From Helicocarpus griseus UAMH5409 (Eukaryota; Ascomycota; Eurotiomycetes; Onygenales; Ajellomycetaceae), in assembly GCA_002573585.1 (NCBI GenBank), contig PDNB01000049.1, positions 62,001 through 126,000 of the forward strand: a DNA stretch of 64,000 bases, read 5' to 3'. Under the pieces are notes generated by a model that searched no databases, had not been told where the DNA came from, and worked only from the letters and a program-made list of their open reading frames with translations. Below are positions 1 through 12,457 of the stretch, in pieces. A program made the position numbers and the translations under genes. Every line of letters begins with the position of its first letter. Position 1 is the first letter of the stretch.

Positions 1-145
1 AACAAATAAATGTCATATTTTTATTGCTACTTTGCGTCACTAACTCCTAAAAGTACAGCAGAATTTCATCGCTCATCATTCATCACAACCCCACCAGACT
101 ATTTCCAGTTGAAAATGCCTCTTATTGTGCCCGATAAAGCCCAAC

Positions 146-2247
146 CTATCCATTATACGAAGCAGTAGATGGCTTGCCAATCAACCGCTCTTGACTGGAA
201 CTGGGAAGGAACTTGGCTGTCTTCCCCGCCTTCTCCCCGCCCGCAGACTTCTCCTTGACTTCGTCAAAGCCGAATTTCTTTTCCGGTAACAGATCATACA
301 CCCCCTTGGCATAGTCTGGATCAATCAGATACAGCTGTGCCAAATACTTCACCTGAATCAGCGGATACTCCACCAAGCGCAGGACATCCGCGGTATTCCG
401 ATGGAGATGATCGCGTGCCCTTTGATTCATAACACGCTGATAAAGCTCGCGCGGTTGCTCGTACTCAGATAACGAGCCCTCATGGTAAAAGTGCGACTTG
501 CGCCCCACGTTGTTATCGGCGGTCTGATACATAGCCTCCGCAGTATCCGGGCGGAATTTGTTGGTGAAACTGTTGGGTGCGTATTGCGGGTTCATGGCGT
601 GGTTGGCGTCGACGCGCATCTGGCCGTCGAAGTTCAGAGATGAGTAGGAGTGTGACATGAAAGGGCAATTCACGGGGATTTGGTGCAGGTTTATGCCAAT
701 GCGGTGGTATTGGGCATCGCGGTAGAAGAACATGCGGAATTGCAGGAGCGGATCGGGGGAGTCCTCAATTCCCGGAACCATGGAGCCTGGCGAGAAGGCG
801 GCTTGTTCGACGTCTCTGTGGAAGTTTTCGGGGTTTCTGTTGAGAACGAGTTTTCCTATTTCTTGCATCTGCAAATGTGTATAGGTAAGTATGCAGTTTA
901 TGATCGGGGGTGGTTCTGCGCATGTGAACGAACCGGGAACTGCTTCCTAGGCCAGATCTTCGTTACGTCAAATGGATCAAAGCCGAGTTTCACCGGATCG
1001 GCTTCTTCTGGCTTCATTATTTGCACATAAGCGGTCCAGGAGACCTTCTCGCCTTTCTCAATGGCTTGCCATAGATCACGCTTGGAATAGTCAGGGTCTA
1101 CTCCGCTCATACGAATGGCTTCGTCCCAAGTGAATTGGCGTTGCCCGCCGTCAGCGAGGAAGTGGTATTTGATATATACGAATTCCCCGTCGCCGTTTAC
1201 CCTAGAAAATGTCAGTACTCTACAACTCGTGCAATTGAAATCGGGGTACGCACCATTTGAACGTATGGCAGCCATACCCATGCTGATTCCTCCAACCTTG
1301 GGGAGTCCCATGGTCGCTGAAGAACATCATGCCTGCATGGTTGCTGAAGATAAATCAGTCGAAGGCCCTTCTGTTTATGAATCTCACAGGTACTTACCCT
1401 TCGGGAGTGTTGGACAAGAGGTCGAATAGCGAGTTATAGTCTAAAAGGAAGTTTTGAGGGTTCCGATACTGGGAGCGAATGACATCCGGTCCCTGGATGG
1501 GATCTCGGCAGAAGAATACCGGCTATAGCTATGTTAGCCTGTATCAACGGCATCAGAGACCAAGAAAGAGCTCACGAAGTTAAGTCCCACAATGTCATAG
1601 TTTCCTTCGCCAGTGTAAAACTTGATAGCCATGCCCCGAGGGTTTCTGCCGGAGTCTGGGAACTCTCGACCCAGTGTGACGGTGGAAAATCTTATAAAGA
1701 TAGGTGTTTTCACTCCAGCTCCTTTCAAAAAGTTTGCCTACTTAGCTGTTAGCATGGTGGCGTTCGGATACCTATATATTGACTGTGCATGAGACCGACC
1801 TTGGTCAATGACGACACATCCTTTGTGGTTTCGAAATAACCAAATGCTCCGCTACCGCCTAAAATGGTCCTTGTTAGCGACTTTTTTGTAAGAACAACAC
1901 AGATCAAAGATATACTCACATGGATGGACCATCCGTTCAAGATTCTTCGAACGATTGAAATGCTGCTGCTTTTGCAGAAGGAAGGTGTCCGAGGTAAGCG
2001 GCAGTCCTCCGGCAGTTTTGCTATGCGCCGGGTCTGGGAACGGGATGCCCTCATTGTTGGTGAAGTAAGGGGCATTGTCCGCTTGCCTTCCGCTCTCCTG
2101 AACCCCTGTCAGCTTCACAGCAACCCGCGCGGGACCATCGTTGGCTCCCTGAAACAATGTGCTGAGCTGGGGAACGCGAGGGTCAGCACCTGCGGCACCA
2201 ACGGCAGCTCCAGCCGCTTGGAGGGGATGCTTTAGGTGTTCACTCAT
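146..2247 (-). CDS. catalase, small-subunit haem type (probably peroxisomal or cytosolic)
   Basis: Breaks hydrogen peroxide into water and oxygen. Seven exons fit without frame breaks: 2247-1920, 1858-1800, 1737-1576, 1522-1398, 1343-1254, 1201-934 and 868-146, giving about 584 residues with introns of 52-65 nt. Family landmarks are all present: catalytic His108 in MVHPCGSGAFGYFE, Asn182 in YDIVGLNFPVFF, and the proximal haem ligand Tyr393 with Arg389 in RMFFYRD. The start at MSEHLKHP has a good context (ACCATGA) and adds roughly 30-50 residues before the usual catalase core. An in-frame ATG lies further up at 2364. The C-terminus reads SYNG, with no SKL-type peroxisomal signal, and there is no secretion signal, so location is uncertain. 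The family call is secure; exon edges are by eye. Confidence 0.93.
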
Positions 2248-3381
2248 GGTTATTCTGGCCAACAAAAGATAGTATGGTGTAGGATAGGTTTTGTTATTAT
2301 GGCCTTTTCTTCCTTTCCCTGGGATTCTTTTATCTTTGGCAATGGAAGAGGAATGCCTAGGCATATATGAGAGAGGCTGGAAGGAGGCCGCGGAGCTTCA
2401 TATTTTCATGACGCAGTACTGTATGCTGGTCATCATGCTCTGAACTGGGCTATTATAACCTGGACAATTTTCACGTCATCTTTCAGTTCAGCGGCCATTG
2501 GGTATCGAACTTTCAAAAACCATAATTTTTAGAGGTACCTCAGACATGATGATAGCATTGATGTCAGGATATTTTAGCCCCACGGTAATTGGTGAAGGCC
2601 GCTGCGAGCCGAAAAAAGGTGCTTATGACATCCAGGTCTTTCTGGCTCAAACGTCATTGTATGCTTTATATTGCTTAACTAGCGTAGACTTTTGCCAAAT
2701 GTAAACATGCAGCACAGGGTAGACGAGGTCGATATCCATCAGCATCCGGCGTGTTAACTCAATCGATAGGGCTCTGAAGCTTGTCCGGACATTGTTTCCA
2801 TAAGAACCCCTCGGACATCGAGAATTCCAAACTAAATCCTGATTATGGATCTGTAGCAGTCACTTGAGGGGCGCGCGAATTGTATTTTCTTGAATAATAA
2901 TAACCAGGTTAATAGCTTTGATCGATGTGCGATGTGGAGGGGCGCCCCTTTGCTGAGCCTTGGAGAAACAAGATATGATAAGAACCGAAGTTGATCTAAA
3001 GAGCCAGGCGTGCATGGACTTGGTCTCGTAAACATGGCGTCCCCAGATTTCGGCAGGTCTAGGCCAAGATTGACGTCAAAACAACTTTGGGACAATTTTA
3101 GCTTCGGGACCAAATCAAGGATCGAATTAGCAGTGCACTTACCTATTTTGTTATGGGGAAGCTGATTGAAACATGGGTTTTTGTTTGTTGACGATAATGA
3201 AGCACTTAGATACCTTGTCGACAAAGTAGATACTTGATGCGATGCGCTTATGAAATTGATATGATTTTTGTATCACAGAACATAGAGCGATATTATTGAC
3301 TTATAGATCGATTAAGCTATGGAATTTTTTACGTGACGTTGACAAGATTGCGAGAACTAAAATGCTGTCGTTATTGAATCC
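2248..3381. other. intergenic: catalase promoter side and 3' side of the NmrA-like gene
   Basis: About 1.1 kb without a supportable gene. Both flanking genes lie on the minus strand, so this interval should hold the catalase promoter (near 2248) and the end of the upstream gene (near 3381). The longest open frame (2832-3224, minus) has no family resemblance and no splice partners. Confidence 0.6.
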
Positions 3382-4620
3382 TTACTTGCTTGTCTTTCTC
3401 TTCTTAGTGGTTTGGTGAGGCGTAAATTCACCCTTGTAGGTCTTGAAAAAATCGGTGGGTTCCTGAGGATGGCTGCCAGTTACATCGTGGAATGCTGTCG
3501 TGGAGATATAGTTCGTTTTCCCTTCACGAACCAGGGAATAATATTCGAGCAGGTATTCGAGTTCTGACTCGTCGCTCTCTGATTGAGCCTGTAACACCTT
3601 TTTGGCTTCTTCCCTGGAGTAGCGAATCTGTGTTAGAATCACCCTACTAGCTCGTGGCATTTAGAAACAGTAACTGTTGGACATACTCAGAAATGTCACT
3701 GAACTGCAATTTTGAGCCTAAGGCTTGACTAGCTGCGGTGGCAAGTTCTTCACCCGCAGCGAGCATGGGCCCTGTTGATTGTACATACATTAGTACCTGT
3801 ATTTTCTAATGAGAGTCTGGGAAATGGAGAGAGAATCCTACCTGTGAGGACCATTAGTTGACCGCGGTGTGCATCACTGAAGCCATGCTTTCCCTTTCCC
3901 GTCAACACATGGGCAACAACTTGAGCCAAGTCCTGTTACTTTGTCAGATAGATTTGCACCAGCTTCGAACGGATATCACTAACGCCTAGGGCCATTGGGG
4001 CAAATTTATGTTGCTTCCCAACTGGTAGTGGGAGTTTACCCTCCTCCTTCGCCTGGGGAGCGTAAAGCAGGAGGTTCTCTGCATAAAACCCGGCGCTTTG
4101 TTTACTAATTAGCAAAGTTATCATTCTCTAGAGAACTTTAAGGAACTTACCGAACAACCACTGGACTATGCCCCGTGGAAGTCGAAGGATCACCTTTGGA
4201 AGACATAAACAGGCTTTCCAACTCGATGAATTCGCGGAGTCGTGGCTGCTTGTCTTTCTCGGCAAGGTCCGCCCCAGCAGAGCTGACAAAGCATGCATTT
4301 GGCACATTGGCCTGTTTTGTGGCTTCGATCAACTCGTGGGTAATCTTGTATTTGTTCTTGTGCGCCGGGGGAATAAGGCATACGACGTCGGCACCAGTTT
4401 CTTTCAATGTGTTTGCCATTTCCTTTACCTTCCCGGGCATGTGAGGAACAATCTTCGCGCCTAGCTTCTCCAGCTCTTTGCAGCGTTCGGCATCGGGGTG
4501 CAGAGAAATTCCGCACACGGAATCGAACTGCTTCTTGAAGTGATCGTCCGTGAGAAGCAGCTCCGTGATGAGATGGCCAGTATGGCCGTCGACAGCGGTA
4601 ACGCAGATCTTTCGAGACAT
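3382..4620 (-). CDS. NmrA-like NAD(P)-binding Rossmann protein
   Basis: An atypical short-chain dehydrogenase of the NmrA/HSCARG group, usually a redox sensor or regulator rather than an enzyme. Five exons: 4620-4151, 4095-3984, 3932-3842, 3771-3687 and 3613-3382, giving about 329 residues. The N-terminus carries the beta1-loop-alpha Rossmann start (VTAVDGHTGHLI), an acceptable NmrA variant of GxxGxxG. FVSSAGAD and GFYAENLLLY follow, as expected for the family. Exon 3 onwards (DLAQVVAHVLTGKGKHGF) matches the conserved C-terminal half. The protein ends in a lysine-rich tail (TTKKRKTSK). Its start lies 777 bp from the divergent Vps3844 gene. The ligand and any partner cannot be deduced from sequence. 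Confidence 0.88.
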
Positions 4621-5397
4621 AGTGGTCGAGATTTCAGCGGTAGACAGAATAAAAGATGCTTCTCAAAAATATGTATAGATAATATAAAACATGCCGTTAT
4701 ATACTCTGAAATAGCTTCCTTGCAGGATTTAATTCAGAGGACAGGCAGGGAGGAGGGCATGAGCAGCTGCATCGGTATGACATCACTTATTACTCTGGCC
4801 AAATTCATATGGTTCAAGCTTGAAGCTTCAACACTACGTCAGTCATTCCGTCCGTATCATCCGGGTCATAGACCCCAAGCAGTGGCTGTTAATTCTTGTT
4901 CCGCTGTCATTTCTTGCTGTTAGGACCTAGAAGAGGCAGATTCAATCATCGTCTCCATGGCCAGACCTGGTTACGTAAAGCCATGATTGATAGAATAGCG
5001 TTTGAGGGTTAAAGTAACCCAGACACATATAGGAGAGCAATTGTTCTCATTTGCTGCCCAGCCATGACAATTGCCCAAGAAATAAAGGACTAGCACGGTG
5101 AGATTGAAGTTGAAGTTGGAATATCTCAAATCGTCAGATGGGCAATGCCAAGCTTCCACGATGGCGCTAAACCCAAACAGGCAACCGTGATTGCGGGCTA
5201 GGGATAGGAAGCTCCAACCTCACCTCCAGCATGCCCGCGACGACCATATCAAACTACAACAGTCACTAACGACTTTAACTCACCCGCCACCGGCTGTTGC
5301 TGATCTGAAACAGTTTGAGAGATTTGGCTGGAATTTCTGGCTATCGTTCTGCTTGTCATTCTCGCCGGGTCCTGCTGTCAACCAGCCACATTGCAGC
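4621..5397. promoter_or_regulatory. divergent promoter region, NmrA-like gene / Vps3844 gene
   Basis: A 777-bp interval between two outward-facing start codons. Near the plus-strand gene it contains one AACCTCACCTCC block (5216-5227), which resembles the CCTCACC repeats upstream of three other genes in this window. No other element is convincing. Confidence 0.5.
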
Positions 5398-6839
5398 ATG
5401 AGGCCCCTCCTATCCCTCCTCTCCCTCTCGCTCTCCGCGGTCACCGGTGTAGCCGCCTATGACTCTAGAGCTTATACATTCAGCTCACGGCATTCAGATG
5501 TACCACCGGTCAACCGGGCAGTGACTCCGGAGACCGCCCGGCTCATATTAGCCAGCAGGTTAGGCCTGTCGGAAGGCTCAACATTAGGCCGAGTCGACGA
5601 GACGGTTATTCGGGACTTGAATACATTCGGGGAAAACCAGGCGTCCCTTTTGCAGGATACAACGTCTGAAGATGAGCCTGCAAAGATGCTGCTTGTGTGG
5701 GAGGGTGTTGATGTTCCCGACCGTATGTTGCTGCTATAAATCTGAAGTGCCGAACAGGAATTCTAACACCAACATTGACAGTTGCCTCCGCTTCAAAATA
5801 CTCTACGAATTCCTTCACCGTCCCCAGCGCTCCTACTAATCTAGCCGATGAGTCGTTTATTCAAAACCTACTCGACCAGCCCTCCGCGTTGCGAACCTCG
5901 TCAAAATTATGCCCATTCGACTTTGAGGTAGATGGTGGATTCCGGGGATCTCTGATTCTGGTAGGAAAGATTCTAGATGTCGAAATCAGTTTGACCGTCC
6001 GCAGCAACTGATAATATAATTGTTTGTTTAGTACACGGATCAATGTCCGTCAGAAAAGAACCTCTTCCCAGCGGGGACTTCGCAGCTTAGCGAAGAGGCA
6101 TTCCGCAAATTTCTTGCTCAAGGCGTCCGGGGTTGGTCTAATGGACATGCGACTGCTATTCTAAGGGTCTTTTCCAAGGTAACTTTCTTGACTATAACAA
6201 ATACGCAACTTTCAAAACCGAACATGAAGTCCCTAACATACCTATCTTTTCCAGACAAACACACCCGCAGTGCGCAAGACAGTGTTCGCAACACTTGCAG
6301 AACTCAACATCCTCGCAAAAGAATCCAACCAAGAATCCACAATGATATTCGCCGCTCCCGGCCCATCGTCTCACGCTTTCAGCCGTCGATCTGAAGAACC
6401 CGAGCACCGCGTTCTGGAACCCATGCAATCCAAATCCGCCCAGCGCCTACCGCGAGACCACAAGTACCCGTCCACCCTGATGCCCGTCTGCTACCCCGAT
6501 AACCAAACTTGCAGTGAAGCAACCAACAACTGTTCCGGTTACGGATCCTGCTATCGTAAATACGGATCCAAGGACGGATCAAGGCGAGACTGCTACGCTT
6601 GCAAGTGCAGCAGGACAGTCGTGCGGACGAACAAGGACGGCACTGTCAAGACCACTCAATGGGGAGGACCCGCTTGCCAGAAGAAGGACGTCAGCATCCC
6701 CTTCTTCATTATTGGTGGCTTTACTGTCTTGATGGTTCTGGCTATTGCAGGGGGTATCAAGTTACTCTTCAGTGTTGGAATGGAGGAGTTGCCTAGTGTT
6801 ATTGGGGCGGGGGTTACTGCGCCTAGACCGCAGAAATAG
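5398..6839 (+). CDS. Vps3844-type (DUF3844) single-pass membrane protein
   Basis: Predicted ER/secretory-pathway membrane protein of the fungal Vps3844 (DUF3844) family, implicated by name in vacuolar sorting. Four exons: 5398-5722, 5782-5960, 6032-6178 and 6255-6839, giving 411 residues. A signal peptide covers about residues 1-22 (MRPLLSLLSLSLSAVTGVAA). A long luminal region follows, then a cysteine-rich EGF-like stretch (about 296-358, with CYPDNQTC, CSGYGSC and CYACKC). A transmembrane helix lies at about 365-390 (IPFFIIGGFTVLMVLAIAGG) before a short cytosolic tail. The start was chosen because it opens directly into the signal peptide; the upstream frame to 5191 has no ATG that would preserve it. 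It is convergent with the laccase gene. Biochemical role is not known to me. Confidence 0.9.
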
Positions 6840-7364
6840 GTCCCTTTGTGTCTTCGTTTTTATGGTTTCGGTTCTACTATCATCTCTGGTTCATTGGTAT
6901 TAACGGCGTGTGGGGTATGTATTCTGTCCCAGTTCTTTTGCTTAAGTCGTATCTCAATTCCTTGTTGATTTCCCTTTTTGCTGCATCTATTTGACAGAGT
7001 TTGGGTTTCTTTTGCTTTTATAGGAGTGCTTTGTCGGCTTCCTTTCTTTTTTATACCTGACATTCAAGTTGGGTTTGTAGTATATAACGTACAATGGATA
7101 CCTTGACTATCTCGATCTCAAATATAAGCAACGATAACCGGTTAGTTGGCATTTTTGTATTACTCTCCGCCCCCCGGAAAGACAATACGTATAACTGACA
7201 CTCAATTGGGTACCACTACAATATCCCACAGCAATCCAATCGTGGAAGCATACACCAACAGTCTGTCATAAATCTGTCATGACCACATGGATTTTCTCAT
7301 TAATTTTATCTAAAAAAGACCCATTTATAACACACCCTCCCTCCCCACCCTACCCAACCCTTTT
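6840..7364. other. convergent 3' intergenic region
   Basis: 525 bp between the stops of the Vps3844 gene (plus) and the laccase gene (minus). It should hold both 3' UTRs. It is AT-rich with pyrimidine runs near 7330-7370. Nothing else is recognised. Confidence 0.6.
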
Positions 7365-9599
7365 CTAAATCCCCGAATCATCCTGCTTATATACAGAATC
7401 AGGATACCACTCATTCCATCTCTTACACCCTTCCCTCATCCTCTCCTGCCCCCCACTCCCCTCCACAACCCGCCCAATCTCTCCTTCCCGCTCAATAAAC
7501 TGCAACGCCATGCTCTGGCTCGCATGCCACGCGATATGGCAGTGCATCAGCCACGAGCCCGGATTGTCCGTCTCAAATGCAATGACGATGTACCCGTTGC
7601 CCGGCATGGTGGCGGTGTCGCGGCGCGGCGGGTTGCGGCGGTTCAGAGAGACGGTGTGCGGGGAGAAGAGGCCGCGGCCCTGCGCGAGGATTGAGAAGTC
7701 GTGTCCGTGTAGGTGGAAGGGGTGCCAGGCGTCGACGATGCCGAGGTCTTGGATTACGAAGTAGGTCCACTGGGGTTTTGGGAGGGGGTTGTTAGAGACG
7801 GAAACGAAGGTTTGAAAGGGAGAATGGTGGAAAGATGGAAAAGATGGGAAATTATTAAGGAAGCTTTTGAAGGCATGGGGTTGAAAGTTGGGCAGTGAAT
7901 GTAGGGTTGAGTAGAGTAGATACACACCTGATCCGGCTTCCCAAGACGATGCACATTATACTCCCTAGGAATCCGATCCGTATCGTTGTCCAGCACCATC
8001 AGGTTCGTGGGTTTCCCCCAATCCAGTCTCAAATGCTTCGCATTGATTGCCCAATGAAACACGGTGTCCAATTCGTAGAACCAGCCAATCTTCAACGTCT
8101 CCTCACTATCCGCGTAGCCTACGTTTTTCTTCACAAACGGCACGAGCTTCTCCATCGGCTCGTCACCGCAATTGTGCGCGATCGACTCGTGCTGCTCTGT
8201 CGTGGGATACTCGTTTGCATCCGCGCCTTCATACCGTACTATCGCGGTGATATCGTTGTTATCGATCTTCAGCCCATTGCAGGCAGTCATGTATATAGCG
8301 CGCATCCAATAATTTCCCACAGGCTGGTTTGCTTCGACGATGACATCGTAACGCTGACCGGGCGCGAGGAGGATACTCTCTGCCTCGTAGGGGACGAGGG
8401 GCACAAAGTCCGCAGCAATGACAGTGAGTTTGTGCCCGTCGACGGAGAACCGCATCCAGCCATCAACCTGCGAATCGATGACGCGGATCCGGTGTTTCTT
8501 GCCCGGCACGAAAGTTGTCTCAGCCTTTTTGCCTGTGCCCTTGCAATGCGGGTCGCCCTTGGCTTGGTCGCAGTCGAAGGTGTTGGTGCCATTGATTAAG
8601 CCATTTTGCGCCTCGGCGTTGGGCCGCAATGGGATGCCACCGTACTTGGTATGTCGCTCCCAGAGCACAGGGGTTGTCTCGTGAAACCACTCGGTGATAA
8701 AGACGGGACCTAGATCAATGTCGTAATTGGCGGTGGCAGGACCGTGGACGACAAGAGGCCCGTAGAGGCCGTCACCTAACTGGGCGGTAAAGTGCGAGTG
8801 ATACCATGACGTGCCGTACTGAGTTGCGCGGAATTTGTACGTAAATGTATCGCCGGGTGTGATGGCGCATTGCGTGATTCCAGGGACGCCTTAAATAATC
8901 AAGCCCATCAGCTAACTGATTCAAGAGGTTCTACCATTCCTGCGATTGCAAGAGTATAAGGCACCTACCGTCCTGGTCATTGGTATTCAGCATACGTGCA
9001 CCATGCCAATGAATTGCGGTTCTAAAATTAAAATAAAAGACATCATTAACACAAACGTCCACCGATTCATATCTCAACCTAGCTTACTACAACTCACCCA
9101 TTATGCTGCATATCATTCATAACATGGACGATAATCGTATCTCCCCAATTGGCCTCAATGAGCGGGCCGGGAGAGGTGCCATTGAACCCAAATACCTCGC
9201 GTTCATACCCGTCGGGGGCAAGTGTCAGGTTCTGTACAGAGAGCCAATACTGATCGGCACGGAAAAAAAGATATAAAAAACGTCAGACAACAAGCTTCAT
9301 TTTCATGTTTTAAGCTAGCCAATTGCGAAAAAAGTTAACTCGGATTCTTGTAGAAGGAGTTTTACCTCCTTAATCTCCCCAGTATCAGGCCATTCATGAT
9401 GAAAATCCGTCGCAATGTTATAATCGCCCCAGCAGTCCCTGGAAGTCGGGGTATTCTCGCAGGCAGGGGTTTGGCGATTTTCAACGACTGCAGATGGAGA
9501 GGATGATGAAGAACCTGGAGCAGGTTGCCGTGCTGCATGGATCGCCGTCGCGAGCAAAATCGGTAAAAGGAGTAGACGTCTCATCCCGCATAGAGACAT
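7365..9599 (-). CDS. secreted ascomycete laccase (multicopper oxidase)
   Basis: Oxidises phenolic substrates while reducing oxygen to water, outside the cell or in the wall. Five exons: 9599-9366, 9249-9098, 9021-8969, 8889-7928 and 7769-7365, giving about 601 residues. All four copper motifs are seen: H133-W-H135-G, H177-S-H179, H483PFHLHGH490 and H543CHIAWH549. The residue at the type-1 axial position is Met554 (HASQSM), suggesting a low redox potential. The protein ends exactly in DSGI, the C-terminal plug typical of ascomycete laccases. A signal peptide (MRRLLLLPILLATAIHA) starts at 9584, and the ATG at 9599 is equally possible. The last intron (158 nt) is longer than the others. The substrate (melanin, lignin-like phenols or a metabolite) is unknown, and no pigment cluster surrounds it. 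Confidence 0.92.
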
Positions 9600-11086
9600 C
9601 TCTAACGGGGAGCGGGGGAGTAGGTGCTTCCTCTGTAATTTAGGGAAGAGCGAAGAACGAGAGACAGATGCATAAAGGGGTACAAGAAGAAATAAAAAAG
9701 AGAAATACCAAAAAGAGCAGGTAAACACCTGTGATCAGCAATTGGAAGATATTAATCTCTTCCTCCTAGCTTCTTCTCTGTTTTCCCTTTCTTCCACGGC
9801 ACTGAAAGAAAAAAAGATGTAAAAGAGCTCCATACTGCTCCCCTTGAATTGACATATTGAGCGAATTCTTCTCATCGTAGTATCATAGTTCCTCCAAATA
9901 AATTGCTAGAAGCAGCTCACCTCGGTCCGCATGCGGGGTGAAGGGGAGCGATCTTTCACACGGCGTCCGTTGGACGGTTGCTCGTGCCAAAAGCGCTAAG
10001 CAATTTCTCCAAATATGGTGGCACTTTTAGTGCCCTGTGGAGAAACGGTAGAATAGAGTCATCTGGACTGCCAATCCAATCCAGTGCCCTGCATGGTTAT
10101 ATCATGTCATATTCGGCGCCATGTTGCAGCCAGGCACAGGTTGATGTTCGCGAAGACATTAGTAGTCGCATCTGGTGTTTAATCTGCAGTATCTCTTGCC
10201 ACTGAATTCATTGTTTAGTCTAATATCATTGAAAAGTTATTTAGTAAATATCACCAGCATGCCAGGCTACCTGGGTTTCTCTGTTATGGATAGATGCGAC
10301 GGACTGTGGCTAGTGGAGGGAGGTTGGTTTAGAGTTGCGGGGGTGGGCGCTGACTAAGAGGGGCTAACCCCGGATCAAGGCGAGCAAATTGCGGGGACGG
10401 AAGAATGGTCGGCCCGGTGCAGAATAAGAACAATGGAATATTCCCGTGATGGAACGGCAGGAAACAGAAAGGAGTTTTAAGGGACAAGTGTATCATTTAA
10501 ATATGAGTTATGTCCTCATATACTAAATAACATGGTTTCAGATAAGCTATTTATCTCCTCTGCGCGTTCAGATCACATAATAACATAAAACATATATGTG
10601 AGGTCCTGAATACCTGGATATTCCCGCCCTCCATATCAAACCCAGTAAGATAAAGAACCTGGTTCCTCGAATAACATAAGCAAAATCAAAAATGCCCCAT
10701 AGATAGAAAGCCCTGTACAATGAATACCTAGATCCAGACCGGGGACCTCCCAATTTCCTGCAATAAAACGCCCAATGCGAACGAAAACTAGAGAGTAAAA
10801 AGATATAGGGGAGAGTAAGACAATGGACCGGTCCAGCGGGAAATGGCAGGGCCAGCCCAAGACTCCTTAGGAATATGTGGAGTAGAATATGTAGGGTAAA
10901 AAGGAAACGGGCGTGGCATGATGAGCGTAGTTCATGAAGGTCGGCCGTGATAGTATGTCCATAGGTATGTAATGATATGCCTCGTTGATATATGAGCGCT
11001 CATATTCGGCTTACGTATGGTACATTGGGCTTGATAACGTTGCCATCAATATGCAAGGTGGCAGTGACTGTATCGGCAAACGAATT
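9600..11086. other. intergenic: laccase upstream region
   Basis: About 1.5 kb between the laccase start and the stop of the RING gene, both minus strand. Just upstream of the laccase ATG an open frame continues to 9728, but the signal peptide argues for the later start. No coding evidence or clear regulatory motif was found in the rest. Confidence 0.55.
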
Positions 11087-12457
11087 TCAAGTATTCGGTC
11101 CGGACTCAAGCTGCCGCGGTGTTGGTGGATGGGGTGCGGTAGAAGACTGCTCATCCGCATCCCGGTTCCTTCTACTTGGAAGTCGGAAGCTGGGAAGCGT
11201 TGGTCGGCCAAATCGGATGGAAGGTAGTCGCGATCTCCAGGATACAGAACCGTTGCGGTTTGTCGTATCATCGGAAGGATTGGTTTGTGCATGGGGCCGT
11301 CGACGGGGTGGTCTTGGCTCTCGCACAGGCCTTGGGAAGGGGTTTCGTTCATCAGGCGGGACGACGGTGATAAAGCGGCCTGGTAGCACAAGGCGAGTGA
11401 CAAAAGGGCTCGTGCGGTCGCTAACATAAGCGCGTTCTGGTTGCGTAAGGTTATTACTGCGATTACCACTACGCCTGCTGCGGCCAGAAGAACTGTGCTG
11501 AGTCCCCTCTGCGCCTTCAGGACGTGTTTTAGGCACATAATAATCTGCTTTGCAGAGCGGACAGCACGCGCGTCGACTGGTCAACCAAGGATCCAAACAG
11601 GATGCATGGAACGCATGCCCGCAAGTCAGGCCGCGGACGTCGTCATCGTCTTCAATAGAATCGAGGCAGATGGCACATGTATCGCCAGGATTCGCAAGCA
11701 ATTCGGCAGGAACAGCATTGCGAATGTGCTCATCCGGGTCATCATCATCATCTAATTTACCCGCTTCATCTTTTAGGTGCTCACTTGAGGGGCGACTTTC
11801 TACTCTTGAAGCCATGGTTTCCTTCGTCTCAGCTGGCATTATGGCACTCTCTGACTCCGGTTGTGGTGTTGTTTCCGGTTGTGGCTTTGCTTCGCTTGAG
11901 GATTGGGCGCTTGTGGCCGGATCCGCGCCGGCTGCATTCCCTTGGTTCTCCACAGACGAAACCGTGACACTACCCTCTTCATTCTTCAGACTCTGCGGTC
12001 TACTCGATGGCGCTTGTATTCCTCCAGCAGTCGGAAGGCCTTCATCCGCACGAGTGGCCCGCCACGTCTTGTATTTCATCAGTGGGAAACGGGCATTGAC
12101 ATCATCCATGCTCATAAGTTTCTTTTCCCTCCGTCTCCGATGAGGCCGTGGTACAGCAACCAGATCAATCGGCTCGGCGTTGTTGTCGTCATTTCGCATT
12201 TGCCTGTTTCGCTGGTTATATCTGAAACAATATTTTACACCAACGATAATCCTATCCAGGTAATTCAAGTTAGAGCAGAACATCACATATAGCGTCCTTC
12301 TCACGAGGGAATCTTACCAGAGATTGGTAAAAACCACGCCGAAACCTAGAGCGACGAAAAAGAGCAAGGGGGAACTTGTAGGACCACCATTGCCTCCAGA
12401 TTCAGGAGTGGGAGTTGGCTCCACGGGGCCGGGCCCCGGGGAGGTATTCGACGCCAT
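11087..12457 (-). CDS. membrane-anchored RING-H2 E3 ubiquitin ligase
   Basis: Likely E3 ubiquitin ligase on an internal membrane. Two exons: 12457-12318 and 12251-11087, giving 434 residues. A proline/glycine-rich N-terminus leads into one transmembrane helix (about 31-52, LLFFVALGFGVVFTNLWIIVGV). Splicing rebuilds the helix: the exon junction falls in its Trp47 codon. A basic stretch (HRRRREKK) and an acidic disordered linker follow. The RING-H2 lies at about residues 239-280: CAIC, then C-G-H-A-F-H-A-S-C, then CPLC. The tail is Arg/Pro-rich. The acceptor at 12252 was preferred because the next one downstream (TTTCAG) creates a stop codon. Substrates and the exact organelle are unknown. Confidence 0.87.

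Noticed and set aside
1..145. 3'-terminal catalase intron that would add a peroxisomal signal
   Set aside because: Candidate splices from GTATAA near 155 to three downstream acceptors gave no SKL-type ending, and two of the introns would be too short.
7895..8599. 234-codon plus-strand open frame
   Set aside because: Antisense shadow of the large laccase exon; no family resemblance.
7365..12457. Secondary-metabolite or pigment gene cluster around the laccase
   Set aside because: Neighbours are a Vps3844 protein and a RING protein; there is no polyketide synthase, transporter or cluster regulator.
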